Assembly (NCBI GenBank): GCA_017608575.1
Contig: JAFCFP010000021.1
Location: 1-16,461, forward strand
Reading direction: 5' to 3'
Source of the DNA: Candidatus Iainarchaeum sp.
Lineage (GTDB): Archaea; Iainarchaeota; Iainarchaeia; Iainarchaeales; DTGL01
Length of the DNA stretch: 16,461 nucleotides
Of this stretch, positions 6,654 to 14,375 are shown piece by piece (position 1 is the stretch's first letter; every line of letters starts with the position of its first letter). The position numbers and the translations under genes are program-made. The notes under the pieces are model-generated. The model made no database searches. It saw only the letters and a program-made list of their open reading frames with translations, and was not told the DNA's origin.

Positions 6654-8510
6654 TTATTTTTTGTCCTTGTCTTCGTCTTCCATTTTGAAATCCGCGTCCA
6701 CTACTTTGCCCTTTGAGGGTTTTTCTTTTTCTTCTTTTTGTTGTTCATGTTGCACAGTTGACTGTGCTTTTTTGTAGAGTTCAGTGGAAAAAGCCTGCAT
6801 TTCTTTGTTTAGTTCCTCCATTGCTGTTTTAACTGATGAAACGTTTTTGTCTTTTAGAGCGTTTTTTAATGCATCCATTTTTTCGGCAATTTTCTTTTTG
6901 TTTTCATCCGGAATTTTGTCTTTTAATTCGGAGAGCATTTTTTCTGCAGTGTACACTAGTGCTTCGCCTTGGTTCAGTGTTTCAGCTTCTTCTCTGCGTT
7001 TTTTGTCCTCTGCTGCGTGCTCTTCTGCTTCTTTTTTCATTCTTTCAATTTCTTCCTTTGAGAGTTTTTGCGAGGCAACAATTTTAATGCCTTGCTCTTT
7101 CCCTGTGCCAAGGTCTTTTGCTGTGACGTGCACTATTCCGTTTGCATCAATGTCAAATGTTACTTCAATTTGTGGAACTCCGCGTGGAGCTGGAGGGATT
7201 CCAATCAGCTGGAATCTGCCTAATTCCCTGTTGTCTTTAGCCATTGGTCTTTCTCCCTGCAATACATGAATGTCCACTGCTGTCTGGTTGTCAGCAGCTG
7301 TTGAAAAAATCTGTGATTTTTTGGTGGGAATTGTTGTGTTTCTTTCAATTAATTTTGTGAACACTCCGCCCAGTGTTTCAATTCCAAGTGATAAGGGTGT
7401 TACATCCAATAAAAGAACATCTTTTACTTCTCCTGAAAGAACGCCTGCCTGGATTGCTGCGCCCATTGCAACGCATTCCATTGGGTCAACGCCTCTTTCC
7501 GGTTGAACGCCAAGAATGCGTTCAATGAATTTTTGCACACAAGGCATTCTTGTGGGTCCGCCGACAAGGATTACTTTGTTTATTTCTCCAGGTGTGAGTT
7601 TTGCATCAGCCAAAGCTTGCTGTATTGGTTTTTCGCATTTTTTAATTATTGGTTCAACTAATTGTTCGAGTTTTGCTCTTGAAATCTTTATGTTCAAATG
7701 TTTTGGGCCGTCTTTTGTTGCAGTAATATATGGCAGGTTTATCTCTGTTTCAAGCACTGTGCTGAGCTCTATTTTTGCACGCTCTGCTGCTTCGCGCAAT
7801 CTTTCCATCGCGGTTTTGTCTTTTTTTAAGTCAATTCCTTCTTTTTTCTTGAATTCTTCAATAATGTAATCCATTAATGCGTTGTCCATGTCTGTTCCGC
7901 CAAGTTTTGTGTCACCGCTTGTGCTTTTTACTTCAAATACTCCCTCGCCAAAATCCATTACCGTTACATCCAGCGTGCCTCCACCGAAATCAAACACTAA
8001 AATTTTTTGTTCTTTTTCTTTTTTGTCTAATCCGTATGCAAGTGCTGCGGCTGTTGGCTCGTTTATTATCCTGATTACTTCCAGTCCAGCAATTTCTCCA
8101 GCATCTTTTGTTGCCTGTCTCTGGTTGTCGTCAAAGTAGGCTGGAACAGTGATTACTGCTTTTTCAACTTTGTCACCGAGGAATTCTTCAGCGTCTTTTT
8201 TTATTTTTTGGAGAATGAATGCAGAAATTTGTTGGGGAGTGTATTCTTTTCCATAAATTTTGTATTTATAGTCAGTGCCCATTTTTCTTTTTACTGCAGT
8301 AACAGTGCCCTCTGGATTGTTCACTGCCTGCCTTTTTGCCGGTTCTCCCACTAAAAGATGGCCATCTTTTGTGAATGCAACCACGCTTGGAAATGATTTT
8401 CCATAGAGTGTTGTGCCTTCAGCACTTGGAATAATTTTTGGCTTTCCTGCTTCAAGCACTGCAGCAGCGCTATTGCTTGTTCCCAAATCAATTCCAATAA
8501 CCTTTGCCAT
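6654..8510 (-). CDS. dnaK: Chaperone DnaK (Hsp70)
   Basis: The 618-residue Hsp70 is complete. The ATPase domain carries the phosphate-1 motif IDLGTSNS (7-14), the EPTAAALAYG segment (151-160), phosphate-2 FDFGGGT (173-179) and the adenosine motif ILVGGPTRMP (314-323). The interdomain linker DVLLLDVTPLSLG is at 364-376, followed by the substrate-binding beta domain (about 377-500, with LQGERPMAKDN) and a helical lid to about 585. The tail VVDADFKMEDEDKDKK is of bacterial DnaK type. It binds and releases unfolded polypeptides in an ATP cycle driven by DnaJ and GrpE. It starts 24 bases after grpE, with GGTGA just before ATG 8510. No internal break or odd residue was seen. Confidence 0.98.
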   Translation of the reverse strand: MAKVIGIDLGTSNSAAAVLEAGKPKIIPSAEGTTLYGKSFPSVVAFTKDGHLLVGEPAKRQAVNNPEGTVTAVKRKMGTDYKYKIYGKEYTPQQISAFILQKIKKDAEEFLGDKVEKAVITVPAYFDDNQRQATKDAGEIAGLEVIRIINEPTAAALAYGLDKKEKEQKILVFDFGGGTLDVTVMDFGEGVFEVKSTSGDTKLGGTDMDNALMDYIIEEFKKKEGIDLKKDKTAMERLREAAERAKIELSTVLETEINLPYITATKDGPKHLNIKISRAKLEQLVEPIIKKCEKPIQQALADAKLTPGEINKVILVGGPTRMPCVQKFIERILGVQPERGVDPMECVAMGAAIQAGVLSGEVKDVLLLDVTPLSLGIETLGGVFTKLIERNTTIPTKKSQIFSTAADNQTAVDIHVLQGERPMAKDNRELGRFQLIGIPPAPRGVPQIEVTFDIDANGIVHVTAKDLGTGKEQGIKIVASQKLSKEEIERMKKEAEEHAAEDKKRREEAETLNQGEALVYTAEKMLSELKDKIPDENKKKIAEKMDALKNALKDKNVSSVKTAMEELNKEMQAFSTELYKKAQSTVQHEQQKEEKEKPSKGKVVDADFKMEDEDKDKK

Positions 8511-8534
8511 AATATCACCCTCTTAAAGCATACT

Positions 8535-9119
8535 TTATTTTTCTTGCCTTTTCTCCTCTTTTTTTTCAATTTTATGAGCATTAAAGGCATTTTTTGCCTT
8601 TTTTGTTTCTTTTTTTTCAACAAAGTTAACCTTGACTTTGGCTGGCCTCAAAATGCTGTCATTGAACATGTAGCCTTTTTGGAATTCTTCAAGTACCATG
8701 CCGTCTTCCTTGCCGGGATCGGAAGCGCGCATAACGCATTCCATTTCGTGTGGGTTGAATTTTTCACTGCTTTTTATTTCAAAAACACCGAATTGATTGA
8801 ATGTTTTCACCAATTGTGATTTTAATTCAAGCAAGCCTTTGTCTTTTGAATGCTTTAATGCTTCTTCCACTGAATCAAGCACTGGCAGGAAAGCTGAAAG
8901 CACTGAAGCAAGCGCTTTGTTTTGAGCGATGGCTATCTCTTTTTCTTTTCGCTTCATTGCGTTCTCGTAATCTGCCTGAACTCGTTGCAGGGTTTCTTTC
9001 AGGTCGGTGAATTCCTTTTGTTTTTTTTGAAGCTCTGATTCAAGCGCTTTGATTTTTTCACTTAGGTGCTTTTTTTCATCAGCATTCTGTTTTGACTGCT
9101 TTTTTAGCTCGCCAGCCAT
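8535..9119 (-). CDS. grpE: Nucleotide exchange factor GrpE
   Basis: The 194 residues comprise a long N-terminal coiled coil (about 3-70, KIKALESELQKKQKEFTDLK), a short helical part, and the C-terminal beta wing with the GrpE signature at about 121-164 (FNPHEMECVM, GMVLEEFQKGYMFNDSILRPAKV). The last 30 residues are a Lys/Glu-rich tail. The homodimer pries ADP out of DnaK. ATG 9119 is used as start; GTG 9128 is in frame and could be a leaderless start, since the TATA-like element at 9147-9160 would place initiation near it. First gene of the grpE-dnaK-dnaJ-thiI-like run. Confidence 0.95.
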   Translation of the reverse strand: MAGELKKQSKQNADEKKHLSEKIKALESELQKKQKEFTDLKETLQRVQADYENAMKRKEKEIAIAQNKALASVLSAFLPVLDSVEEALKHSKDKGLLELKSQLVKTFNQFGVFEIKSSEKFNPHEMECVMRASDPGKEDGMVLEEFQKGYMFNDSILRPAKVKVNFVEKKETKKAKNAFNAHKIEKKEEKRQEK

Positions 9120-9146
9120 AAAAACCACTGTCTAAAAAGTTTAATC

Positions 9147-9160
9147 ATTTATAAAATTAT
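9147..9160 (-). promoter_or_regulatory. Promoter of the chaperone operon
   Basis: On the - strand this reads ATAATTTTATAAAT, the best TATA match in the window, centred about 25 bases before 9129. The leader would be about 10 bases to ATG 9119. No CIRCE-like inverted repeat was seen, so bacterial HrcA control is unlikely. Confidence 0.6.
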
Positions 9161-9249
9161 CTGGACAAATGTTTTTAATTGTTTTCCTTCCTTTTCCCTG
9201 CATTTGGATCCGCATTTAAAAAAACAGAAAGGGAATAATTAAGAATCGG

Positions 9250-9265
9250 AATTAACCTTTTTAAC
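9250..9265 (+). promoter_or_regulatory. Promoter of alaX
   Basis: AATTAACCTTTTTAAC holds a TATA-like TTTTTAAC about 25 bases before ATG 9287, with no ribosome site between, so the mRNA is probably leaderless. It resembles ATTTAAACCTTTTTG before the gene at 3695. The 9161-9249 stretch holds nothing else recognised. Confidence 0.4.
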
Positions 9266-9286
9266 CCCTTGCTTTACACTTTTTTT

Positions 9287-9994
9287 ATGACAAAACTGTT
9301 GTACTTGAGTGATTCTTACTTGAAAGAGTTCGATGCGGTTGTGCTGCGAATTGAAGGCAACATGGTTGAATTGGACAAGACAGCATTCTATCCAGAAAGC
9401 GGGGGACAGTTAAGTGATACAGGCATGTTATGCCAAGGCAACGAAGAATTCAATGTTGTCAAGGCAATAAAGCAAGCCGGAAAGGTTCTGCATGAAATTG
9501 ACCGCTCTGGACTAAAAACAGGGGAAAAAGTCCACTGCACCATTGACTGGCAAAGGCGTTACAAAATGATGCGCATGCACACCGCTGCCCATATTTTGAC
9601 AATGGCAGTGCAATCAATTGCTCCAAATGCACTGGTTACAGGCGGGCAATTGGGCTTGGAGGAAAGCAGGGATGACTACTCATTGCAGGAATTAACCCCT
9701 GAAATGGTTAAAGAAATTGAAAAAAAAGCAAACGAAATAGTTAATGCCAGCCACAAAGTGCTCATAAAAGAGCTCCCAAGAGAAGAAGCATTCAAGTTGC
9801 CGCAATTGTTCAAGTTAAGGGATGTGCTGCCGCCAAGCATTCCAATGATTCGCATTGTCCAAATAGCTGGAGACGTAAACGCTTGTGGTGGAACACATGT
9901 TAAAAACACAAAAGAAGTTGGTCGAATAAAAATCACGCGTACAAAAAGCAAAGGCAAGTCAAATAAAAGGATTTACTTTGCATTAGAACCTTAA
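9287..9994 (+). CDS. alaX: Alanyl-tRNA editing protein AlaX
   Basis: The 235-residue protein is the free-standing relative of the alanyl-tRNA synthetase editing domain, of the medium AlaX-M type (about 210-240 residues). It hydrolyses Ser-tRNA(Ala), and in some members Gly-tRNA(Ala). The N-terminal barrel contains FYPESGGQLSDTG (34-46). The zinc site is complete: HTAAH (His98, His102) and CGGTH (Cys200, His204). The gene's frame is open from TTG 9269, but ATG 9287 matches the family start and the promoter. A stretch of 13 bases separates it from the HTH protein downstream, suggesting co-transcription. Cytoplasmic. Confidence 0.93.
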   Translation: MTKLLYLSDSYLKEFDAVVLRIEGNMVELDKTAFYPESGGQLSDTGMLCQGNEEFNVVKAIKQAGKVLHEIDRSGLKTGEKVHCTIDWQRRYKMMRMHTAAHILTMAVQSIAPNALVTGGQLGLEESRDDYSLQELTPEMVKEIEKKANEIVNASHKVLIKELPREEAFKLPQLFKLRDVLPPSIPMIRIVQIAGDVNACGGTHVKNTKEVGRIKITRTKSKGKSNKRIYFALEP

Positions 9995-10007
9995 AAAGTG
10001 AAAAAAA

Positions 10008-10529
10008 ATGCCAAAAATAAAAAAAAGCAACAAGCCAAAAATGCCAAACCAAAGAGCCAAAGTTGGCGAGAAAACAATAAAAGCAATACTGGCATTAAAA
10101 GACAAACCAGTGTCTGCCACAGCAATCGCCAAAAAACACGGAGTTCCAATTACAACAGTTAGAAGAATTTTTGAAAAAAACGGCGGCCGGCCTCCGGAGG
10201 TGTTGAACAAAATCCGAGGGCAATCACACAAGGGAAAAAACACAAAGCATTTAAGGCCAGGAAGTGAAACACCAACAAAGCTTGGCTTAAGGTACAAAAA
10301 ATGGATATTGCAATTCCAAAAAAAGCCAAGCGCTGAACTCCTCGAAATGGTGGAAAAACTAAGGGAAGAAATAGCAACTTTAAGACAGGAAATGAAACAA
10401 GCACGTTTTGAAAGAAATCGCCGAGCGTATTACAGTGCAAGGGACAAGGCAAACAGACGGCAAATAAAAATGAACGCCGCAAAAGCAGTCCTCAGGGAAA
10501 GAAAAGAAATTCCAAAATTGCCAAAATAA
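10008..10529 (+). CDS. Basic HTH and coiled-coil protein
   Basis: No family is recognised, but the build is clear. Residues 1-22 are Lys-rich and disordered. Residues about 23-57 make a helix-turn-helix of the homeodomain/resolvase type (IKAILALKDKPVSATAIAKK, then HGVPITTVRRIFEKNGG). A Pro/Gly-rich basic linker spans about 60-95. The C-terminus (about 107-165) is a long charged helix, probably coiled coil (LLEMVEKLREEIATLRQEMKQ). At 173 residues and very basic, it could be a DNA-binding regulator or a nucleoid-associated protein. It follows alaX by 13 bases, with only AGTGA near its ATG. No recombinase catalytic domain is present, so it is not a transposase by what is seen. Confidence 0.75.
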   Translation: MPKIKKSNKPKMPNQRAKVGEKTIKAILALKDKPVSATAIAKKHGVPITTVRRIFEKNGGRPPEVLNKIRGQSHKGKNTKHLRPGSETPTKLGLRYKKWILQFQKKPSAELLEMVEKLREEIATLRQEMKQARFERNRRAYYSARDKANRRQIKMNAAKAVLRERKEIPKLPK

Positions 10530-10566
10530 GGCAATGCAGAAAAACAGCATTAATCAAACCAATAAC

Positions 10567-10605
10567 AATTTATTATTTTCATTCTTTTTTTCTAAGAAAA
10601 GGTGG
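10567..10605 (+). promoter_or_regulatory. TATA-like element and ribosome site before the carbamoyltransferase
   Basis: AATTTATTA (10567-10575) may be the TATA box. A T7 run (10584-10590) between could end the upstream transcript. AAGGTGG at 10599-10605 lies five bases before GTG 10611 and favours that start over GTG 10602, which is inside the ribosome site. Confidence 0.4.
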
Positions 10606-10610
10606 TTAAA

Positions 10611-11540
10611 GTGAAAGACCTGTTATCGCTCGAAGACTTGAAAAAAGAAGAAATTTTGAGCTTTATTGAACTCGCCGAAGACATTAAAGCCAATCCGGAA
10701 AATTACCGCAAGGCAATGGAGTACCGCACGCTGTTAATGATTTTTGAAAAACCCTCACTTCGCACACGGGTGAGTTTTGAAACAGGAATGACTCAAATGG
10801 GGGGCCATGCAATTTATTACAATATTGCCACTTCCCCACTTGGAAAAAAGGAAACAATTGAAGACACAGCAAAAGTTGTTTCAAGGTATGTGGACATTAT
10901 AATGGCCAGGTTGTTTTCCTTTGAACAAACAAAAAAACTTGCAGAAAACGCAAGCGTTCCAGTAATTGATGCATTGAGTGACTACTCGCATCCATGCCAG
11001 ATTTTAGGCGACCTTTTAACCATAAAAGAACACAAAGGAAAGCTTGAAGGATTAACGCTTGCATATCTGGGAGATGCAGAAAATAATGTAACCTATTCAT
11101 TAATGTACGGCTGTCCAATAGTCGGAATGAATATAAAAGTAGGCTGTCCGGCAAAAGAAGAATTTATGCCAAAAGAAAGAGTCATCTCCAAAGCAAAAGA
11201 GTTAGCCAAAAAAAGCGGTGCAAGTGTTGTTGTAACAAACGACCCAATTGAAGCAGTAAAGAATGCTGACATTGTTTACACTGATTCATGGATGTCCTAT
11301 CACATTCCAGAAAAAGAAAAAGAGCGAAGAATAAAAGAATTAATGCCCTTTCAGGTAAACGCTGAACTCATGAAGCATGCCAAGGAAAAGGCTGTTTTTA
11401 TGAATTGCTTACCTGCAATGCGCGGCATGGAGCAAACAAGCGAAGTGATTGACGGCAAGCAAAGCATTGTGTTTGACCAAGCTGAAAACAGGTTGCATAT
11501 TCAAAAAGCCATAATGCTCAAGCTTTTAGAAATAAAGTGA
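10611..11540 (+). CDS. argF: Ornithine carbamoyltransferase family protein with non-standard substrate motifs
   Basis: The 309 residues follow the ornithine carbamoyltransferase plan: the carbamoyl-phosphate loop SLRTR (49-53, inside EKPSLRTRVSFE), SHPCQ (126-130), LGDAENNV (153-160) and the C-terminal VFDQAENRLHIQKA (287-300). The normal reaction is carbamoyl phosphate + ornithine to citrulline. Two amino-acid-side motifs differ. The usual D-x-W-x-S-M-G is DSWMSYH (225-231), and the usual HCLP is NCLP (265-268). The first half-site is intact, so a carbamoyltransferase is sure, but ornithine as substrate is only likely. No other arginine or arginine-deiminase gene is adjacent. Start GTG 10611 is chosen by the AAGGTGG site; GTG 10602 would add three residues. 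Confidence 0.85.
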   Translation: MKDLLSLEDLKKEEILSFIELAEDIKANPENYRKAMEYRTLLMIFEKPSLRTRVSFETGMTQMGGHAIYYNIATSPLGKKETIEDTAKVVSRYVDIIMARLFSFEQTKKLAENASVPVIDALSDYSHPCQILGDLLTIKEHKGKLEGLTLAYLGDAENNVTYSLMYGCPIVGMNIKVGCPAKEEFMPKERVISKAKELAKKSGASVVVTNDPIEAVKNADIVYTDSWMSYHIPEKEKERRIKELMPFQVNAELMKHAKEKAVFMNCLPAMRGMEQTSEVIDGKQSIVFDQAENRLHIQKAIMLKLLEIK

Positions 11541-11555
11541 AAAACAGGACACGCA

Positions 11556-11568
11556 AAAATTAAATAAA
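11556..11568 (+). promoter_or_regulatory. TATA-like element of the surface-protein gene
   Basis: AAAATTAAATAAA lies about 30 bases before ATG 11595; there is no ribosome site, so the mRNA leader is short. A second AT-rich box (TTTATTTAA, 11578-11586) is too near the start. Confidence 0.4.
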
Positions 11569-11594
11569 CCAAAGCGCTTTATTTAATGACATAA

Positions 11595-14375
11595 ATGGTA
11601 AAACTCACTGCATTTGTTTTAATTGCTCTTGCCCTAACGGCATTAAATGCAAGCGCTTATTCTGCAGTATGCGTTGATGCTCCCGGAGCAAAAGAGTGCA
11701 GCGAATTGAACAAAACAGAATGCGGTACAACAACAAACACAGGACAGTTGGGCTGTAAATGGAATGGCTGCACTGGAACCGTAAAACCGTGCATAAGCGC
11801 TATTTTTGACACTGAGGAAAAATGCCTTGCCCAAAAAGGCTGCAGTTGGAGCCACTGCGGTGGAACGCCAACTCCCTGCAATGAAATAAAACTGAGCACT
11901 GATTGTGCTATTGCAGAGGGATGCGCTTGGTATAAGGATATTGGTTGCAGTGGAAACGCTGCGGATTGCTCTACTTATAGCGATTCATCCTATAATTGTG
12001 GAAGGGTTGGATGCACTTGGATTGGTTCAACAGTGTATGCCTGTTATGGCACTGCTACAGATTGTCAGGATTTAGTAGAAAAAGACTGCCAAACACAAGT
12101 GGGCTGCACTTGGGAGGGCTGCACTGGCACTGCAACAAAATGCTCTGATATCAGCACGCGGGAAGAATGCAAACAACAACTGGGCTGTTGTGCGCCAGCC
12201 ACTTGTGAAGATTATGGAATTGAATGCGGTTCAACATACGATTTGACTTGTTTAACGCAAATTGATTGCGGAGAATGTGATTCTGGGCTTGTATGTGACA
12301 AGGGAAAATGCGTTCCAGAACAAACAACAGCACCAACACAAAAACCAACACAAGAACCAACACAAACAACAGCACCAACACAAAAACCAACTCCAACAAC
12401 AACACCAAGCCCAACCCCAGAAACCCCAACTCCAACAACAACACCAAGCCCAACCCCAGAAACCCCAACTCCAACAACAACACCAACCCAAACACCAACA
12501 ACAACACCAATGCCTTCTCCTTCCCCGCAAAGCAGTCACAATAGAAGACCACAGATTAATTCCATTAAAGTAATGCCAAACAGGGAACTAGGCGAGGGGG
12601 ATACTTTTTATTTTACAGCTGAAGCCAGCGATGACAAGCCTGAAAGCCAACTGGAATTCATTTGGATTATTGAAGGAAAAGAACTAACCGGCAAGGAAGT
12701 TAAGTTCACAACAGGTGAATTGCCAGCTGGCATTGATTCAAAGGAATTTGTTGTGTTGTTGCGTGTTAAGGACAGCGGTGGTCTTTACTGTGAAAAATAC
12801 ACCACTGTTACTGTAAAAAAGAAAAAACTCTTAATTGAAATAACCAACCCACCAAACCCGAGAGAAAAGCTTGACAGGCGCAAAGAGCAAGCAATTGAGT
12901 TCAAAATAAGCAGTGCAAGCGGTCAAAGAATTTATCCCCAAAACATTCGCTTAGTTACTGCAAAATTTAACAATGCCGAAAAAGAAATTGAAAAAGGGAG
13001 TGAAGAAAATTCCTTTGTTATAAAACTTGAACCTGGCGAAATGATTGGAAAACTGGCTTCAGTTGAAGTGAGTGTTGTTGCAAGAGTGGAAAACAAGGTC
13101 GTTGAACAAACCCAGTCTTTTACATTGCGTTTTAAAAACGAAAAAATTTTCTTTTCAAACCCATTTGAGGGAAGGGAATTTTTTATTGGAGAAAAACTGG
13201 GAAGAATTAACTTCAATGCTGTTTATGAAGATGGTTCGACAGTTAAAGGCGGTGATTTTATTGCAGTAATTGAAACAAGGGATGAAAACAAAAACTTCAA
13301 GCTTAAATGGAACGGCAAAGAATTCACTCAATTTTTTGATTTTGCGATTGGAGAAAATGAAGCCCCAAAAATAAAAATCCAGGGAGTGGATGCTTTTGGA
13401 AACGTTTTTTCAGGGCAAGAATTCAGCATTAATTTAAAAAAATCAAAAAACCCAAAATTCCACTTGGAAATAACACCAAAAAAAAGCGAATTTGGATACA
13501 AAGAAAAAATTGAAATAAAAATAAAACCACAATCAACAGAGAAAGAAAAGCTTAAAAATGTGAAAGTGAGAGCTGTTTCTGAAGCCGCAGGGTTTGACAG
13601 CTTCCTTGAATTTGATGAAAAGGAAAACTGTTACAAAGCAATAATTGAAACTCCACCCAAGAGTTCGGGCATTCAAAACTTTGACATTAAAATCGATGGA
13701 GAGGCAGAACTCGAAGACCAACCTGTTTCTTATTATGAACAAATTGAAGCAAAGCTTTCAAACGAAGTAAACATTGAATTCTTGGATCCAGTGGAAGGAG
13801 TAATCAAAACCGATTCCGGCAAGGTTAAAGAATTGAATGTAAAAATCACACAGCCAGGTGGAACAATTTTTGAAAAAAACCGGATTGAAGCAAAGTTTTA
13901 TGTTGATGGGGTTGAACAGAATGTTACCCTTTTGTTCAATAAAGAAAAGGATTTTTATTTAATGCCACTTACCAACGAAATAGGGCTTGGATCGCATGTA
14001 ATAAAACTTGAAATTGAGGACAGCATTCATGGCTCGGCTGAAAAAACAATTAGTGTAAGTTATCCGTTTGAACACTTGGTTTTTCCAGCAGCACTGCTTG
14101 TTGTAGTGGTTATTGGCGGGATTTTTTCAATCCATTTGGTTATGAAGAAGTTCAAAGAAGAAGGGGAAAGAATGGAAAAAGTAATGTTCGAAAAAGCAAG
14201 GCTTCGAAGGCTAATAAAGCAATTAAAAGTTGAATACCTTAAAAGGCATATCAGCGAAAAAGAATACAAGGAAAGAGTGCTTAAAGCAGAAATAGAACTT
14301 AAAACAATTGAATTAATGGAACTCGAAAGAAAGCCAGCCAAAAAACTAATTCCTCCCAAGAAGGCAAATACGTGA
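11595..14375 (+). CDS. Large cell-surface type I membrane protein with Cys repeats, Thr/Pro linker and Ig-like domains
   Basis: The 926 residues read in order as follows. A signal peptide spans 1-21 (cut probably after NASA). A Cys-rich region (26-239) has 32 cysteines, including five repeats with invariant GCxW and C-x6-C, and ends in a CGxC...C...GxC module (225-239). A Thr/Pro-rich, probably glycosylated linker covers about 242-313. A PKD/Ig-like beta domain spans about 319-408 (VVLLRVKDSGG), with further beta-rich domains to about 822. One membrane helix (828-850) precedes a basic helical cytoplasmic tail (851-926), in which LKVEYLKRHISEKEYKERVL (877-896) resembles SHOCT-like short helical motifs. 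It faces outside, anchored at the C-terminus. Adhesion, cell-to-cell contact or envelope structure are plausible but unproven; no enzyme motif was seen. The tail could signal or bind a partner. Its end overlaps taw1 by 30 bases. Confidence 0.85.
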   Translation: MVKLTAFVLIALALTALNASAYSAVCVDAPGAKECSELNKTECGTTTNTGQLGCKWNGCTGTVKPCISAIFDTEEKCLAQKGCSWSHCGGTPTPCNEIKLSTDCAIAEGCAWYKDIGCSGNAADCSTYSDSSYNCGRVGCTWIGSTVYACYGTATDCQDLVEKDCQTQVGCTWEGCTGTATKCSDISTREECKQQLGCCAPATCEDYGIECGSTYDLTCLTQIDCGECDSGLVCDKGKCVPEQTTAPTQKPTQEPTQTTAPTQKPTPTTTPSPTPETPTPTTTPSPTPETPTPTTTPTQTPTTTPMPSPSPQSSHNRRPQINSIKVMPNRELGEGDTFYFTAEASDDKPESQLEFIWIIEGKELTGKEVKFTTGELPAGIDSKEFVVLLRVKDSGGLYCEKYTTVTVKKKKLLIEITNPPNPREKLDRRKEQAIEFKISSASGQRIYPQNIRLVTAKFNNAEKEIEKGSEENSFVIKLEPGEMIGKLASVEVSVVARVENKVVEQTQSFTLRFKNEKIFFSNPFEGREFFIGEKLGRINFNAVYEDGSTVKGGDFIAVIETRDENKNFKLKWNGKEFTQFFDFAIGENEAPKIKIQGVDAFGNVFSGQEFSINLKKSKNPKFHLEITPKKSEFGYKEKIEIKIKPQSTEKEKLKNVKVRAVSEAAGFDSFLEFDEKENCYKAIIETPPKSSGIQNFDIKIDGEAELEDQPVSYYEQIEAKLSNEVNIEFLDPVEGVIKTDSGKVKELNVKITQPGGTIFEKNRIEAKFYVDGVEQNVTLLFNKEKDFYLMPLTNEIGLGSHVIKLEIEDSIHGSAEKTISVSYPFEHLVFPAALLVVVVIGGIFSIHLVMKKFKEEGERMEKVMFEKARLRRLIKQLKVEYLKRHISEKEYKERVLKAEIELKTIELMELERKPAKKLIPPKKANT
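11721..12143 (+). repeat. Five Cys-rich protein repeats, about 29-33 residues each
   Basis: The last cysteines of each unit keep GCxW, then 2-7 residues, then C-x6-C: C54-C59-C66, C83-C88-C95, C110-C118-C125, C140-C150-C157, C171-C176-C183. A fourth Cys precedes each by four, five or ten residues. The x6 is commonly xGTxxx. DNA identity between units is low, so this is an old or diverged protein repeat. A sixth, broken unit begins at C192. Confidence 0.85.
12321..12486 (+). repeat. Tandem DNA repeats encoding the Thr/Pro linker
   Basis: A 29-base segment at 12321 recurs at 12363 (period 42). Then a 39-base unit, starting CCAACTCCAAC at 12387, repeats at 12426 and partly at 12465 (about 2.6 copies), encoding TPSPTPETPTPTT. 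Near-identical units imply recent slippage or unequal exchange, so copy number may vary between strains. Confidence 0.9.

Noticed and set aside
6784..8139. Several + strand open frames over dnaK
   Set aside because: They are antisense shadows of a fully intact dnaK and have no protein-like pattern or start signals.
9161..9249. Possible small RNA or hairpin between grpE and alaX (TTCCC...GGGAA)
   Set aside because: The stem is very short with a loop of over 25 bases, and no tRNA or snoRNA-like boxes were seen.
10183..10205. GC-rich stretch with GGCCGGCC and CCTCCGGAGG palindromes and an internal GGAGGTG
   Set aside because: It codes for the NGGRPPEV segment in frame, and no ATG or GTG with proper spacing follows the ribosome-like site.
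12151..12552. Long - strand open frame of Leu/Val repeats, and + strand Gln/His or Asn/Thr frames over the same bases
   Set aside because: The CCAACA-type repeats lack stop codons in all frames. The real frame is the Thr/Pro stalk of the surface protein.
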